Positions 43,287-53,461 of a stretch of 64,000 bases of DNA are shown one piece after another (within the stretch, counting starts at the first letter, position 1; every line of letters starts with the position of its first letter). The notes under the pieces were generated by a model. That model worked only from the letters and a program-made list of their open reading frames with translations. It was not told the origin of the DNA and ran no database searches. This DNA comes from Rubritalea profundi. Lineage in GTDB: Bacteria > Verrucomicrobiota > Verrucomicrobiia > Verrucomicrobiales > Akkermansiaceae. The position numbers and the translations under genes are program-made. The stretch lies in contig NZ_MQWA01000001.1 of NCBI RefSeq assembly GCF_002954445.1, forward strand, positions 2,346,926 to 2,410,925. The letters run 5' to 3'.

Positions 43287-46200
43287 TTACTTGTGCGGGT
43301 GGGCTTTGAGTAGCTTATCTGCGCTGTAGAGGTTGATTTGCTTGATTTCCGCAGCACGGACTTTCTTCACCTGCTCCGCTTTGATCGCTGAGGCGTTGTT
43401 ACCGAAGCTCTTGCGCACGTAGGTGAGGACAGATGCTAGTTCATCGTCGTTGAGGAGTCCTTCAAATGGAGTCATCGCCCCGTTGAATTTCTTCCCTTTA
43501 ACTTCGATTTCGCCCATGAGTCCTTTGAGTGAAAGCTTGATCAGGCGTTCTGGATCCTGAGTTGCCCATTTGGTGCCTGCGATCGGTGGGAAGCTAGCTG
43601 CTGGAAGTCCTTTGCCGTCTGCTTGGTGGCAGGTAGCGCAATGTGCTTCACGGTGGTAGATCTCGCGACCTTTCTTCATGAAAGCAACTTGCTTTGTATC
43701 CATGCCAGCCTTTTTCCAAGCTACAGCTTCGGTATCGATTTCTTTGGCGATTGTTGCGCCAGTGAGATCATTGTTAGCAGTGTCGAAGGATTGCTTGATC
43801 CAGTCGTCGATAGGCTTGGTTTTAGCAACCGCAAGGATCGCTTCGCCAGATGCTTTCTCGAGCCAGTTCGCGGTGTTGATTGCTTCGAGACGAACGCGTC
43901 CGTGCTCGTCACCAGCAGCGAGCTCTAGGAGTTCTTGGCCGTTGCTGAGTTTATCAAGGTTGTAGCGAACGACGCGGGTAGCTGCAGCGCGGACTTTGTG
44001 GTCTTTTGCCTTCATCAGGTTTGTGACAAATGTCTCGTCGACTTTGTTGACGCCCCAGAGAACCCAGAGAGCTTCGAGTAAGTAACGCTCGTATTCGGCA
44101 TCATTCTTATCGAGTTTAGAAGCCCAGGCTTTGGTTGCCGCTGCAACTTTATCAGCATCGTGACCACGGAGCTCACGGCGTGTGCGGTAGCGCGTACGGT
44201 ATTCAGGAAGCTTGAGGTTTCCAAGAAGTTCCGTGATAGAAGCGCCGGCAACTTTGGCAGGTTTTACCAATGGGCGGGATGGGTAGGTGATACGGTAGAC
44301 TCTGCCGTGCACGTGGTCGCGGAGTGGGTCGCGGGCGTTGTGCTGCATGTGGCCAATGAGGACGTTAGACCAATCAATCACGTAGAGCGAACCATCAGGT
44401 GCGAACTCGAGATCGACAGGGCGGAAGTTCTTGTTGGTTGATTTGAGCAGGTCTTGACGGTACTTAGTGGTATAGCCTGTTCCGTCCTCGGTGACAGCGT
44501 GCTGCTTAGTACCGAGGTAACCGATGCTGTTGTTGATGAGGACATCACCTTGAACTTCATCGGGGAAATGGCGGCTAGAGACGAACTCTAGACCGGAAGT
44601 CGGGCGCACGTTGTTGTCCTTGAGAAGGTTCGGTGCGCGGAGGTTGCGGCCATATTTAGGTTTGACCGTTGACTGGCCCATCCATGAGAAGGATTGGCCT
44701 GAGGTGTGGAGGAAGAAGTTTTGACCATAGTCGTCAAAGGCGATTCCCCACGGGTTCGGAATGCTGAGCTGGCTGGTGCGCTCGAGGTGTTTCTTTGTAG
44801 GATTGTAGCGTTGGAATCCTCCATTGGTTCCTCGTACCGGACCGTAGGCTGTATCTACATTGGAGTGAAGGAAAACGCCTTCTCCCATGTAGATGGCTCC
44901 AGACGGATCGGCACAGAATGCGGATATCGCGTGGTGGGTGTCGTGGTCGTCGAAACCAGAAAGCACATATTCTTTCTCGTCGTACTTGTCGTCGCCATTG
45001 GTGTCCTTGAGGAGAATGAGCGAGTCAGACTGGGAGACGTAGACGCCTTCCGGAGCAAATTCGAAACCAATCGGGATGTGGAGGTCGTCCGCGAAGACTG
45101 TCTCTTTGTCCGCCTTGCCGTCACCATTGGTGTCTTCAAGGATAATGAGTGTGTCAGTGGGTTTTGGATCACCGACGCGCCAGTGTGGGTAGGATGGCAT
45201 GCAGGCTACCCAAAGGCGTCCCTTGTTGTCGAAGGACATCTGCACTGGGTTGGCCAGATTCTTGAAGTCTGTTTCTGACGCGAAAAGTTCGATTTTGTAG
45301 CCTTCTGGTACTGTGAGCTCAGCGAGCGTGTCTTCACCAGACTTGTATTTGATGTCGCCATTTTTACGACTTGGTTTGAAGTTTGTTGGAACGGCTGGAA
45401 GTTTGTGTGTCTTTGCATCGGCAGCAGCGAGGTCAAAAGATTTACCATTCGCGGTAGCCAGATTGCTTGGTCGCGGAGCTGAGTCATCTCAGCTGCTTTT
45501 TTCAGCTCATCTGGGTAGTTCTGTGGACCCCAGGGTTTGAAGCGACGGGCGTAGACGTGTACGCCGTTAGGAATCTTATAGTAGTTGTGCCACACCCAGT
45601 TTTTCTCATTTACTGCAGCATGGATGGCTGCGCGCTTGGCTGATGCTTTGGCTGGAGCCTTACCGAAAATGCTGTCGGCGAGGAAGGGGGCAAAGAGTTG
45701 GTAACCCTTTGCATTGAGTAGAGCTCCATCTTGGGTGATTGGCTCTTTGTTTGGCGCGATCCAGGTCTTAGACGTTGTGAAAGCGTCGACAAAGAGAACA
45801 CTGTTTGCGGCAGCCACCTCTTGCATCGCCTTGGTGTAGAGTGCCAGGTTCTTGTTTTCTACGATACCGTTTGGCGTGTCTTGGATTTTACTGAGATTCT
45901 CAAAAGCTGTCGAGGAAACTAAAGCAACTTGTGGTGCGCTTTTGCCGTTGTATTTCTGGGATTGAGTGTGCTTGAGAAAGGCATCGAGCTCTTTTTTGAA
46001 GCGGTCTAGTTCACTAGGTCCGTCGAAGGATGAGGTGAAACCAAAGCAGGCAATGACGACGTCGGTCTTGAGCTTTGTGAGCCATTGGTCAGGAGTCTCA
46101 AAGTGGCCTGTGGCTTTGGTGTTAGCCTTGAGGTCTTCACGGACGAGGTCCTTGGCGCCGGGGAAGGCGTATTGGCCTTCATAATCACGGCCTGGCTGAG

Positions 46201-46516
46201 GGCGGAATGCGGGAGTGTTAGCTTCATCACCCATATTACGGATGGTGAGTTTAGCATCTGGGTAGCGGACTTGGAGTTCAGTTTCAAAGTCGCCAAACTT
46301 AGGCATGCGGGACGCTATTCCGTTACCAATGATGGTGATGTGGGCGCCTTTGGTTATCTTAAGTGGGGCAGAGTTGCTGCTGGTACTTGAGATGTTGGTT
46401 GCGGGAGCAGCGCTTACAGCTTTGATGATGTCTGATGTTGAGTCTACCTTTTGTGGCGCTGCAAATGCCATGCTCGCCAGCGAACCGGTGAGGGCAAAGG
46501 TGATTTTGTGTTTCAT
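43287..46516 (-). CDS. SGNH hydrolase fused to PVC-type heme-binding CxxCH protein, one frameshift
   Basis: The upper frame (46516 to about 45462) gives a signal peptide and SGNH/GDSL esterase-like domain (ITIIGNGIASRMPKFGDFET, DVVIACFGFTSSFDG, NSVLFVDAFTT). After a frame change near 45458-45468 the same protein continues NGKSFDLAAADAKTHKLP into a DUF7133-type beta-propeller (VPEGYKIELFA, FDNKGRLWVACMPSYPHW), HEAT-like repeats, and a C-terminal cytochrome c domain with AHCATCHQADGKG and the Met ligand in GAMTPF. Total about 1,075 residues, periplasmic. This architecture is typical of Planctomycetes and Verrucomicrobia and is linked to glycan breakdown. The frameshift looks like an indel in an otherwise intact gene. 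Confidence 0.85.
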
Positions 46517-46550
46517 GATAAAGTGGTGATTGGTTTAGAAAGTATGGGGC

Positions 46551-47543
46551 TTACTTGACGATGAAGTCAGCTGGCTTGATGCCTTTTTTGTAGGCTTTGA
46601 ATGAGTAATTCGAAGGGTTCCAAGCTCCGGGGATCGTGACGTCAGCTTTGGCTGGGACGTCCATTTTTAGCCCCCAGTAGACTCCATTGACTACAAGGCG
46701 GCGAAGGTTCTCATCGCTCAGATCTGTGGCAGCACCCATGGTTGTGGTGACGATACGATTCGGAATGGCTCCTGTGTTTTTAAATTCACGGGCCCAGGCA
46801 ATAGGCATCATCGGAGAGTTTTTCTTTCCCTCTACCGCAGGGGACTTGGAGTCGAGCGATTGTGTGACCTCACCGCGAAGCAGGATGGTGGAGGGCGCGA
46901 GTGGATTTGTACCGTAAACATCAGAAGTACCAAAAATAGTGCCGACACCAGATAAAATGGGGTGCTGGGCATTGGCTTTTTCTATTACTCCACGGGTGCC
47001 TTCTTTTTTATGTTTACCGTGGTGGTTGATCCAAGTTTCGCCGAGGACCTGGCGGCCAAATCCTTTTTGCCAGCCTGACTTAGCTTTTGCATTATAGCTG
47101 TATTTAGCCCACTTACTGTCTTTCTTGAAATTGAACCCGTGGGTGGATGTGCGGAGAGCAACCATCGGTACACCACGGTTGAGGGCATTTTCAAAGCGCT
47201 CCATGGAAGTGTCATCCCAGTGGCGGAAGCGGATACTCATGACAATAGCTTCAGCCTCATCGAGAGCCTGGGAGTGGCTAAGATTACCACCCGCATCAGG
47301 GTCAACATTGCCATCAGCATCGAGAGAGAAAAGCACTGTGGCTTTGAAACCTTGGGCGGCTAGAATCTGACCCAGCATTGGCATGGCTTCTTCTGAGCGG
47401 TATTCTTCATCACCAGAAATAAGAACCACGTGCTTGCCGTTGGCTTTCGCTTTAGGTTCGAAAACGAGGTGGTCAGCAGCAGCTGCTGCAAATGTTGTGG
47501 TCGCAAGAGAGACTGCGAGGGCAAAGGTAAGTGAGTTGGTCAT
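46551..47543 (-). CDS. Secreted ThuA-like domain protein
   Basis: 330 residues with a signal peptide (MTNSLTFALAVSLATTTFAA). ThuA-like glutamine-amidotransferase-type fold: HVVLISGDEEYRSEEAMPML, AEAIVMSIRFRHWDD, MVALRTSTHGFNF, WAREFKNTGAIPNRIVTTTM, ENLRRLVVNGVYWGL. These proteins are abundant in Verrucomicrobia, usually beside PVC-type cytochromes, and are associated with trehalose or other glycan use; the reaction is not established. The SGNH-cytochrome gene starts 34 bases downstream, so they form an operon. Confidence 0.88.
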   Translation of the reverse strand: MTNSLTFALAVSLATTTFAAAAADHLVFEPKAKANGKHVVLISGDEEYRSEEAMPMLGQILAAQGFKATVLFSLDADGNVDPDAGGNLSHSQALDEAEAIVMSIRFRHWDDTSMERFENALNRGVPMVALRTSTHGFNFKKDSKWAKYSYNAKAKSGWQKGFGRQVLGETWINHHGKHKKEGTRGVIEKANAQHPILSGVGTIFGTSDVYGTNPLAPSTILLRGEVTQSLDSKSPAVEGKKNSPMMPIAWAREFKNTGAIPNRIVTTTMGAATDLSDENLRRLVVNGVYWGLKMDVPAKADVTIPGAWNPSNYSFKAYKKGIKPADFIVK

Positions 47544-47649
47544 GGTAAGTCGATATGGAATTAGCTTATATAAGGAGTTCTAGCAGCAGTTCTTTCAAAT
47601 ATTTATTCTGCTGAGGAATATTGAGGTCCAGTTTCTACAGGAACCGGGT

Positions 47650-47692
47650 TGTATAAAAAATGCCCTAGTGGGGTATTAAGTCCACTAGGGCT
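47650..47692 (-). terminator. Strong terminator at the end of the sugar-catabolism gene block
   Basis: Minus strand GCCCTAGTGG / CCACTAGGGC, a 10-bp perfect stem, followed by ATTTTTTTATAC. It closes the 47717-55293 block and separates it from thuA. Confidence 0.9.
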
Positions 47693-47716
47693 GGAGTGCT
47701 TTTGGCTTGGCTTTTA

Positions 47717-48598
47717 TTACTTGCTCTCGGATGAGAGGTCGTTGAAAAGTTCGAGGCCTTCTTGTGGCTTGAGGCCATCATGGACGACGCCAGCGACAGC
47801 AGCCATCATTGCTGCTGGAGCTACGGACTGGAATACGTTGCGTCCCATGTCAACACCTGCTGCACCGCATTGGATCGCATTGTAGCAGAGTTCGAGGGCT
47901 TCGATCTCAGGGAGCTTTTTGCCACCTGCGATAACCACTGGTACTGGAGTACAAGCAACCACTTTTTCGAAGCCTTCAGTGTAATAAGTCTTCACGATGG
48001 ATGCACCGTTTTCAGCACAAACACGTGCGGCCATTGAGAAGTAACGCGCATCGCGAGCCATCTTCTTGCCGACTGCAGTCACACCCATTACTGGGATGCC
48101 GTACTTAGAACCGATGTCTACGAGACGGCTGAAGTTAGCGATCGTCTTGTGCTCAGTTTCTTCTTCACCTACTGAAATCATTGCAGCCATTGCGGATGCG
48201 TTCATGCGGATAGCTTCTTCTTCAGCGATAAGAACGTTGTGGTTCATTTCAGTGAGGATAGTTGTTCCTGTGTCAGTACGAAGACAAACTGGCTTTGTGC
48301 AGCCAACTGGGATGGATGAACGGATCATTCCACGTGTACCCATGATACAATCTGCGTGCTCCACAAGTGGTGCGATGTCGAGGTCAACGCGCTCAAGACC
48401 AGATGTTGGTCCCATGAGGAAGCCGTGGTCGAATGCGAGCATTACTGTGTTGCCGGACTTCTGGTTGAAGATGCGGGACATGCGGTTTTTGAGGCCCCAG
48501 TCTGAGTTGTTGATTCCTTTGAGGTAGAATCCGTCTGTGTTTGCTGGTGTGTTGAGACCGAAGCTTGCTCCTTCTCTGATGTCGTCTGTATCTGCCAT
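47717..48598 (-). CDS. Class I aldolase of the LsrF/DhnA family
   Basis: 293 residues. TIM-barrel Schiff-base aldolase/thiolase: VMLAFDHGFLMGPTSGLER, KPVCLRTDTGTTI, GASIVKTYYTEGFEKVV with the catalytic Lys, VVIAGGKKLPEIEAL, and GAAGVDMGRNVFQ. LsrF in E. coli cleaves phospho-AI-2-derived HPD with CoA to acetyl-CoA and DHAP. Relatives cleave fructose-1,6-bisphosphate or other ketose phosphates. There is no lsr transporter or LsrK here, so AI-2 use is unlikely. The neighbours (DhaKL kinase, aldolase-SDR) suggest cleavage of a phosphorylated sugar. Last gene of the block. Confidence 0.85.
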   Translation of the reverse strand: MADTDDIREGASFGLNTPANTDGFYLKGINNSDWGLKNRMSRIFNQKSGNTVMLAFDHGFLMGPTSGLERVDLDIAPLVEHADCIMGTRGMIRSSIPVGCTKPVCLRTDTGTTILTEMNHNVLIAEEEAIRMNASAMAAMISVGEEETEHKTIANFSRLVDIGSKYGIPVMGVTAVGKKMARDARYFSMAARVCAENGASIVKTYYTEGFEKVVACTPVPVVIAGGKKLPEIEALELCYNAIQCGAAGVDMGRNVFQSVAPAAMMAAVAGVVHDGLKPQEGLELFNDLSSESK

Positions 48599-48653
48599 AA
48601 TAGTAGTTTTAGTTAGTTTTGTTAGTTGGTTAAATAAATCAGCTGGGCTGAAA

Positions 48654-48695
48654 TGAATGTAAATAAAGAGGCTGGAAGGCTATTTTACGCGTTGA
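48654..48695 (-). repeat. Palindromic AGAGGCTTCNAGCCTCT repeat at the DhaKL stop
   Basis: Minus strand: GCGTAAAATAGCCTTCCAGC then CTCTTTATTTACATTC. A degenerate copy, one stem mismatch; the DhaKL stop TAA (48685-48687) lies in its flank. Confidence 0.6.
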
Positions 48696-50439
48696 TGAAA
48701 TCGGCCATGGTGCTGAGGATGATCGTCACGGAAATTGCTCCTGCGTCAGGGAGACCAATTGTCTTTTCTCCGAGAGTTTTGGCGCGCCCCATGGTGGCGA
48801 TCATTGCTTTGGATGCCTCTTTGCCATCTTCTGCAGCTGCTGCGACAGCTTTGATTGATTCAGCCAGAGGCTTGTCGATGTTAGCCTTTGCTGCTTCCGC
48901 AGCTGGGTGAAGGGCATCGATCATTGTCTTGTCGCCAGGCTTAGCCCCACCGCGAGACATGACGTCTTTGAGGGATTGGCTAAGCAGGTGAGAAAGTTCG
49001 TGAGAGCCGAAGAACTCAGCGCCGTGCATTGTTTTACCACCAGCGAGGAAGAGAGATCCGAAAACAACACCGGAGGCGCCACCCATTGTGGTGAGCAGAG
49101 CGTTGCCTGCCGCTTGGTAGAGATCTCGCAGGTTGTCATGTGGATTCTCAGTGAGTTCCTTGGTGAGAGCAGTGAAGCCGCGTGCCATTCCTAGCCCGTG
49201 GTCACCATCCCCTAGATCGCGATCTGCCTGTGACAGGAGCGGCTCAGCAGCAATGATTTTCTCGGCAACCAATAAGGACATTTGCTTCGTTTGCTCGAGC
49301 GATAGGCCAACGGTTGATTTCGAATTGTCCTGCTTTTTTTCAGCTGCTTTCTTAGCAACGGTCTTCGAACTGCTTGCAGTTTTTGTGAGAGTCGCAGTCC
49401 CACCTTTGATTGGGCCTTCCATTTTAGAATAACAGAACGACTGACAAGGCATGGACCAGAGTTGTTTGAGCTCTTCATCGACACGTGTGATCGAGAAGGA
49501 GATGCCTGCCATTTCTTGGCAAGTCACGTATGGCCCGATGAGTACGTCGAAGATTTCGATGCCACGTTCTTCAAAATACTCGGCAGCTTTGCGCATGCAG
49601 ACGAGGCATTCCATCATCGTGGTCGCGCCGAGTGAGTTGATGAGGAAAACGATTTCGTCGCCAGATTTGAGAGCTGCTACATCCGCGTCTTTTTCATAAT
49701 CAGCGATGAGGAGATCTAGCATTTTGACGGTGAGTTCATCGGCAGATGGGAGTGGTATTTCGCCCACGCCAGCTTCGCCGTGAATGCCCATCCCGAGCCC
49801 GACCATTCCAGGTTCGAGCTCGAATGTTGGTTTACCTGTAGCCGGGATAGAACCCGGAGCCATAGCGGCACCGATGGAACGCGTCTGCAGTGATGCTTTT
49901 TCGGTGACTGCTGCAAGGTCTTCTAGAGTTTCAGCTATTTGAGACGCAGCACCTGCGATCTTTACGATTGGCACAAGACCCGCGACACCGCGACGGTCTT
50001 TTTTGCGCTCAGGTGGAGCTGAAGCCACGTCGTCTGCGATCAAAACAGTCTGGACATCAACGTCAGCGGCTGCGGACATTTCCGCTCCGACGTCGAAGTT
50101 CATCACATCTCCAGCATAGTTGCCGTAGAGGTAAAGCACACCATTTCCACGGTCGATCGCGGTGGTTGCTTCTTGCACGATGTTAGGCGCTGGAGCTGCG
50201 AAAATATCTCCGCAGGCAGCACCGTCGGCCATGTTGGTGCCTACCATCGCGTGGTAAATTGGCTCGTGGCCTGCACCGCCACCGACGAGCAAGGAGACCT
50301 TGCCGTCTGGGATGTCATTCTTGACAATGGAGCGTGCTCCCACTTTGTAGCATTGGCCATTATAGGCCTCGACGAGTCCCTCGAGGAGTTCGTCAGCTGC
50401 GGAAAGCGGATCGTTGAGTAGTTTTGGGGTAAAGCTCAT
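48685..50439 (-). CDS. Dihydroxyacetone kinase family protein, DhaK-DhaL fusion (ATP-dependent type)
   Basis: 584 residues. DhaK domain 1-335: VSLLVGGGAGHEPIYHAMVG, and MGIHGEAGVGEIPL with the His that binds the ketone substrate covalently. A Lys/Ser/Thr-rich linker covers about 340-378. The DhaL ATP-binding domain 380-584 has ADRDLGDGDHGLGMARGF (Asp metal ligands), MGGASGVVFGSLFLAGG and GAKPGDKTMIDALHPA. Fusion means ATP rather than PEP (via DhaM) is the donor, as in Citrobacter and eukaryotic DAKs. DAK-family kinases also act on erythrulose and other small ketoses. Located between the LsrF-like aldolase and the aldolase-SDR. Confidence 0.92.
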   Translation of the reverse strand: MSFTPKLLNDPLSAADELLEGLVEAYNGQCYKVGARSIVKNDIPDGKVSLLVGGGAGHEPIYHAMVGTNMADGAACGDIFAAPAPNIVQEATTAIDRGNGVLYLYGNYAGDVMNFDVGAEMSAAADVDVQTVLIADDVASAPPERKKDRRGVAGLVPIVKIAGAASQIAETLEDLAAVTEKASLQTRSIGAAMAPGSIPATGKPTFELEPGMVGLGMGIHGEAGVGEIPLPSADELTVKMLDLLIADYEKDADVAALKSGDEIVFLINSLGATTMMECLVCMRKAAEYFEERGIEIFDVLIGPYVTCQEMAGISFSITRVDEELKQLWSMPCQSFCYSKMEGPIKGGTATLTKTASSSKTVAKKAAEKKQDNSKSTVGLSLEQTKQMSLLVAEKIIAAEPLLSQADRDLGDGDHGLGMARGFTALTKELTENPHDNLRDLYQAAGNALLTTMGGASGVVFGSLFLAGGKTMHGAEFFGSHELSHLLSQSLKDVMSRGGAKPGDKTMIDALHPAAEAAKANIDKPLAESIKAVAAAAEDGKEASKAMIATMGRAKTLGEKTIGLPDAGAISVTIILSTMADFINA

Positions 50440-50441
50440 GA

Positions 50442-50544
50442 ATTACGTAGAAGAGGCTTCTAGCCTCTTTATGAATTAGATTTTAGTAATGCTTATTTAG
50501 AATGATGTAGCATAAAGAGGCTTGGGGCCTCTTTTACGAGTTAG
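50442..50544. repeat. Inverted pair of palindromic AGAGGCTTCNAGCCTCT repeats
   Basis: First copy on the plus strand, 50442-50479 (TACGTAGAAGAGGCTTCTAG, then CCTCTTTATGAATTAG). Second on the minus strand, 50508-50544 (CTCGTAAAAGAGGCCCCAAG, then CCTCTTTATGCTA). They fill the 101-base gap between the aldolase-SDR stop and the DhaKL start. Each hairpin has 8-9 paired bases with no T-tract. The pair mirrors the one at 37946-38036. Confidence 0.7.
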
Positions 50545-52514
50545 ATGACGCGATCGTTGCCACCGTCTACTGGGATCTGGGCGCCAGTTGTTTTGCCGAA
50601 AAGTGGTGAAGCCATGGCTGAAACCATTTGGCCAACATTGGCAGATTTGATCTCAGTTTTGAGCAAGTTGCGAGTTTTGTATTCGTCCACTGTTAGGCCG
50701 TAGCGCTCAGCTGATCGCTTCAAGTTTTCAGCAGTCCAGAGTTTGGTGTCGAACACGGCGTCTGGGTGAATGATGTTGCAGCGGACGCCTTGTGGTGCGA
50801 GCTCGAGAGCGGCCACGCGACAAAGTTGGTTGAGACCAGCTTTGGCACAAGAGTAGGATGCCGCACCAGCTCCTGGTGCATTCACATTGCGTGAGCCAAC
50901 GAGAACGATTGCTCCGTCGATACCGAGCTTGAGGAATGGAATGGTCTCGCGCAGGAGTTTCTGGTGAGAGGTGAGGTTGACCGCAAAGGACTTGTCCCAA
51001 TTTTGCTGCTCGAGGTTTTCGAGGAATGCGCCAGCTGTGAAAATTCCAGCATTTGAAACGAGGATGTCGAGTCCGCCGTAGGTATTGATGATTGTCTCCA
51101 CAACGTTGGTGATTGCCTTGTCGTCGGTGAGGTTGGCGACGATGCCGAGCCCGCCAATTTCCGCCATTGTTTCGACGATGTCTGGGTTGAGGTCGGCTCC
51201 GATGACTGTTGCTCCAGCGAGAGCTAGTTGCTCAGCGCAGGCAAAACCGATGCCCGCTGCTGCACCTGTGACCAGTGCGATCTTTCCTTGGTGCGTTGGT
51301 TTGTTTGATCCGCCTTTGTTGAGCTTGGCTTGTTCAAGCTCCCAGTATTCGATCTCGAAAAGGTCTTTCGCTGGAAGTGCCTGCCAAGCGCCAAATGCGT
51401 GCTCAGTTTTGAGGATGGTGTCGACTGAATGCTCAGCGATGTCAGCGATGATGTTAGCTTCCTTGAGTGTTGCTCCGAAGGAGACGATTCCGTGGTTAGC
51501 CCAGGCGGCCCAGCGCGGAGCGGTGTCGAGGATGGTTTCGCTCTTAGCGTGCTTGTCGAAGTACGCTGTGTACTCCTTGGCGTACTTCGCAGTTGCGCTA
51601 GTGGCGTCACAACTGTCTGCGAGGTAAAGAGGAAGTCGCTTGGTGCGGATCGTATGATCAGGAGTGACTGGTCCCTTTTTGCAGATTGTTGCAAGCTTCG
51701 GAGTCGCTGCGAAAGCGCCGGCCGCTTTTGAGGTGGAAAGGCGTGCGATGCAGGCTGTACCGCGCTCGTTAGATACTGCTTTACGTAGAGCTGCTAGACC
51801 TAGGAGGTTCTTTGTGACTTTAGCCTTCTTTATAGGATTGGCCTTAAGGTTTGCCGCGACGTATTTCTCTGCGAGTGTGACCTTCTTGATCATCAGGTCG
51901 TAGGACTTCTTGGCGTCGTCATCGAAAGTGAAGATGCCGTGGTTCATCAAGATGAGACCATCTACTTTACTAAGGTCTTTGCCCGCGATTGCTTTTTGTA
52001 CTGCTTTGGCGAGGACGAATCCAGGCATCACGTAGGGCACTACAATCATGGAGTCGCCAAAGACTTCCTTGATGTGCTTTTTTCCATTAGGATTGTTAGT
52101 CAGTGCTAGAATAGCATCGGCGTGGGTGTGGTCGACAAATTTTGCAGGGATCACAGCGTGAACAATTGCTTCGATCGATGGATTTGGCGCAGCCGGATCA
52201 AGTAAGCCGAGGCGTTGTTGCTCGACCATGTCTGAGTCAGAAAGGGTGTCGAGTTCAGCGAGCTTGAGCAGGGTGTCCATCCGCACTGCAGGGAAGCCGG
52301 GCTTCTCGATTGTTGCTAGATCCCAGCCGGAACCTTTCACGCAAAGAACCTCGACAAAGTTGCCAAAGAAATCTTTGACTGTCGTTTTGACAGATGTGTT
52401 GCCTCCTCCGTGGAGTACGAGGTCAGGCTCTTGCCCTAGAAGGCGAGAGGTGTAGACGCGGAGTGCTAGGTCGTCTTTCTTTGGTGCTTCTTTGCTGTTG
52501 TAAAGGTTCTTCAT
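50541..52514 (-). CDS. Bifunctional class II aldolase / short-chain dehydrogenase
   Basis: 657 residues. N-terminal class II aldolase/adducin domain (about 20-390): LVLHGGGNTSVKTTVKDFFG, VDHTHADAILALTNN with zinc-ligand His residues, and LILMNHGIFTF with the third. C-terminal SDR (about 408-657): VTGAAAGIGFACAEQLALAG, LVSNAGIFTAG, and YSCAKAGLNQL with catalytic Tyr-Lys. The architecture is that of the rhamnulose-1-phosphate aldolase/lactaldehyde-type fusions (COG3347 plus SDR). Members act on rhamnulose-1-P or other sugar derivatives. No rhamnose isomerase or rhamnulokinase of the RhaA/RhaB types is near, so substrate is uncertain. Confidence 0.9.
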   Translation of the reverse strand: MKNLYNSKEAPKKDDLALRVYTSRLLGQEPDLVLHGGGNTSVKTTVKDFFGNFVEVLCVKGSGWDLATIEKPGFPAVRMDTLLKLAELDTLSDSDMVEQQRLGLLDPAAPNPSIEAIVHAVIPAKFVDHTHADAILALTNNPNGKKHIKEVFGDSMIVVPYVMPGFVLAKAVQKAIAGKDLSKVDGLILMNHGIFTFDDDAKKSYDLMIKKVTLAEKYVAANLKANPIKKAKVTKNLLGLAALRKAVSNERGTACIARLSTSKAAGAFAATPKLATICKKGPVTPDHTIRTKRLPLYLADSCDATSATAKYAKEYTAYFDKHAKSETILDTAPRWAAWANHGIVSFGATLKEANIIADIAEHSVDTILKTEHAFGAWQALPAKDLFEIEYWELEQAKLNKGGSNKPTHQGKIALVTGAAAGIGFACAEQLALAGATVIGADLNPDIVETMAEIGGLGIVANLTDDKAITNVVETIINTYGGLDILVSNAGIFTAGAFLENLEQQNWDKSFAVNLTSHQKLLRETIPFLKLGIDGAIVLVGSRNVNAPGAGAASYSCAKAGLNQLCRVAALELAPQGVRCNIIHPDAVFDTKLWTAENLKRSAERYGLTVDEYKTRNLLKTEIKSANVGQMVSAMASPLFGKTTGAQIPVDGGNDRVI

Positions 52515-52597
52515 ATGAAGTGAATAGTTCGTTGAAATAATTGCGGGGGGAGAAAGCGTTTAGCTAATGGGCTAGACGCTGAAAGGTTGGTGGGTGC

Positions 52598-53440
52598 TTA
52601 CCCGAGTAGTGGCACGAGCTGTTCGTTACACCATGCGCCATTCTGAAGAGTGACTTCATCTGGGTTCTTGATGGCGTCTTCGCATTCGTCTTCACAGATG
52701 ACCCAGCCCTTGTAGTTGCGCTGTACGAGGAATTCAGTGATCTGGTGGAAGTCCACTTTGCCTGATCCCATCTGTGACCATGGCTCAGCACCATTTCCTG
52801 AGAAATCCTTGTAGTGAACGTGGTTGATGAGGTGCTGCCAATGAGTCATTGTGTCAATCACATCCATGCCGCCGCGAACGATGTGACCAACGTCAGGAGT
52901 CCAACCCGTCACTGATGGGTCGAGTGAGTTGAGTACCACATTGTAGTCTTCTTGAGTTCGAACCAGTGAGCCCGGAGGCGAGTTCGGGTGGAAAGAGCAT
53001 GTGAGACCAGCCTCTGCTGCACGACGTGAAACGCGGTTCACGTTGTTAACGAGGTTGAGTCGGCGTTGCTGGAGATTGTGGCGGCCGCCCGGAAGTGGCA
53101 CGGTGCCGAGAGCTGCTCCTGGGAAGAGCTTGAGAGTCTCGATCGTCCAGTCCGCACAGGCGCGCTCGGACTCGGTTTCTTCTTCGCCGTCCCATTGGCA
53201 AATTAGCGCGAGAGCAGCCAGCTCGATGCCAGCTTCGTCTAGGTCAGCCTTGAGTTTAGCTGGGTCTTTCCAGTCGCCCATCCAGTAGGTATCATAGGGC
53301 TCTAGAACCATTGGCTCGATGCCTTTGAAGCCTGCTTTTCCTACGGTCTTGATCATGTGACCAAGTTGATTTTTATTACCTTCTCCGTAGCCGTCCATGA
53401 ACCAAGTGTAAACCTCGGATCCAAATTTGATGTCGCTCAT
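52598..53440 (-). CDS. Sugar phosphate isomerase/epimerase-like TIM barrel
   Basis: 280 residues, AP-endonuclease-2/xylose-isomerase-like fold. Metal-site segments: FKGIEPMVLEPYDTYW, SFHPNSPPGSLVRTQEDY, TPDVGHIVRGGMDVID, HVHYKDFSGNGAEPW, and VICEDECEDA with a Glu. Residue spacing is as in ketose 3-epimerases and hydroxypyruvate isomerases. Not closely similar in appearance to the second TIM-barrel gene of the cluster (54283). Probably interconverts aldose/ketose or ketose epimers in this pathway. Confidence 0.85.
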   Translation of the reverse strand: MSDIKFGSEVYTWFMDGYGEGNKNQLGHMIKTVGKAGFKGIEPMVLEPYDTYWMGDWKDPAKLKADLDEAGIELAALALICQWDGEEETESERACADWTIETLKLFPGAALGTVPLPGGRHNLQQRRLNLVNNVNRVSRRAAEAGLTCSFHPNSPPGSLVRTQEDYNVVLNSLDPSVTGWTPDVGHIVRGGMDVIDTMTHWQHLINHVHYKDFSGNGAEPWSQMGSGKVDFHQITEFLVQRNYKGWVICEDECEDAIKNPDEVTLQNGAWCNEQLVPLLG

Positions 53441-53461
53441 AATGTTTTGTGTTTTTTAGAA

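Noticed and set aside
47717-48598. AI-2 (quorum signal) degradation locus based on LsrF similarity
   Set aside because: No LsrK, LsrG, LsrR or Lsr transporter nearby. The kinase is DAK-type. A sugar phosphate aldolase role fits better.
50541-52514. Plain L-rhamnose catabolism
   Set aside because: Aldolase-SDR fusions suit rhamnulose-1-P, but no RhaA-type isomerase or RhaB kinase is here. Two different TIM barrels, a hydrolase and DhaKL do not fit that route alone. Not excluded if the missing genes are elsewhere.
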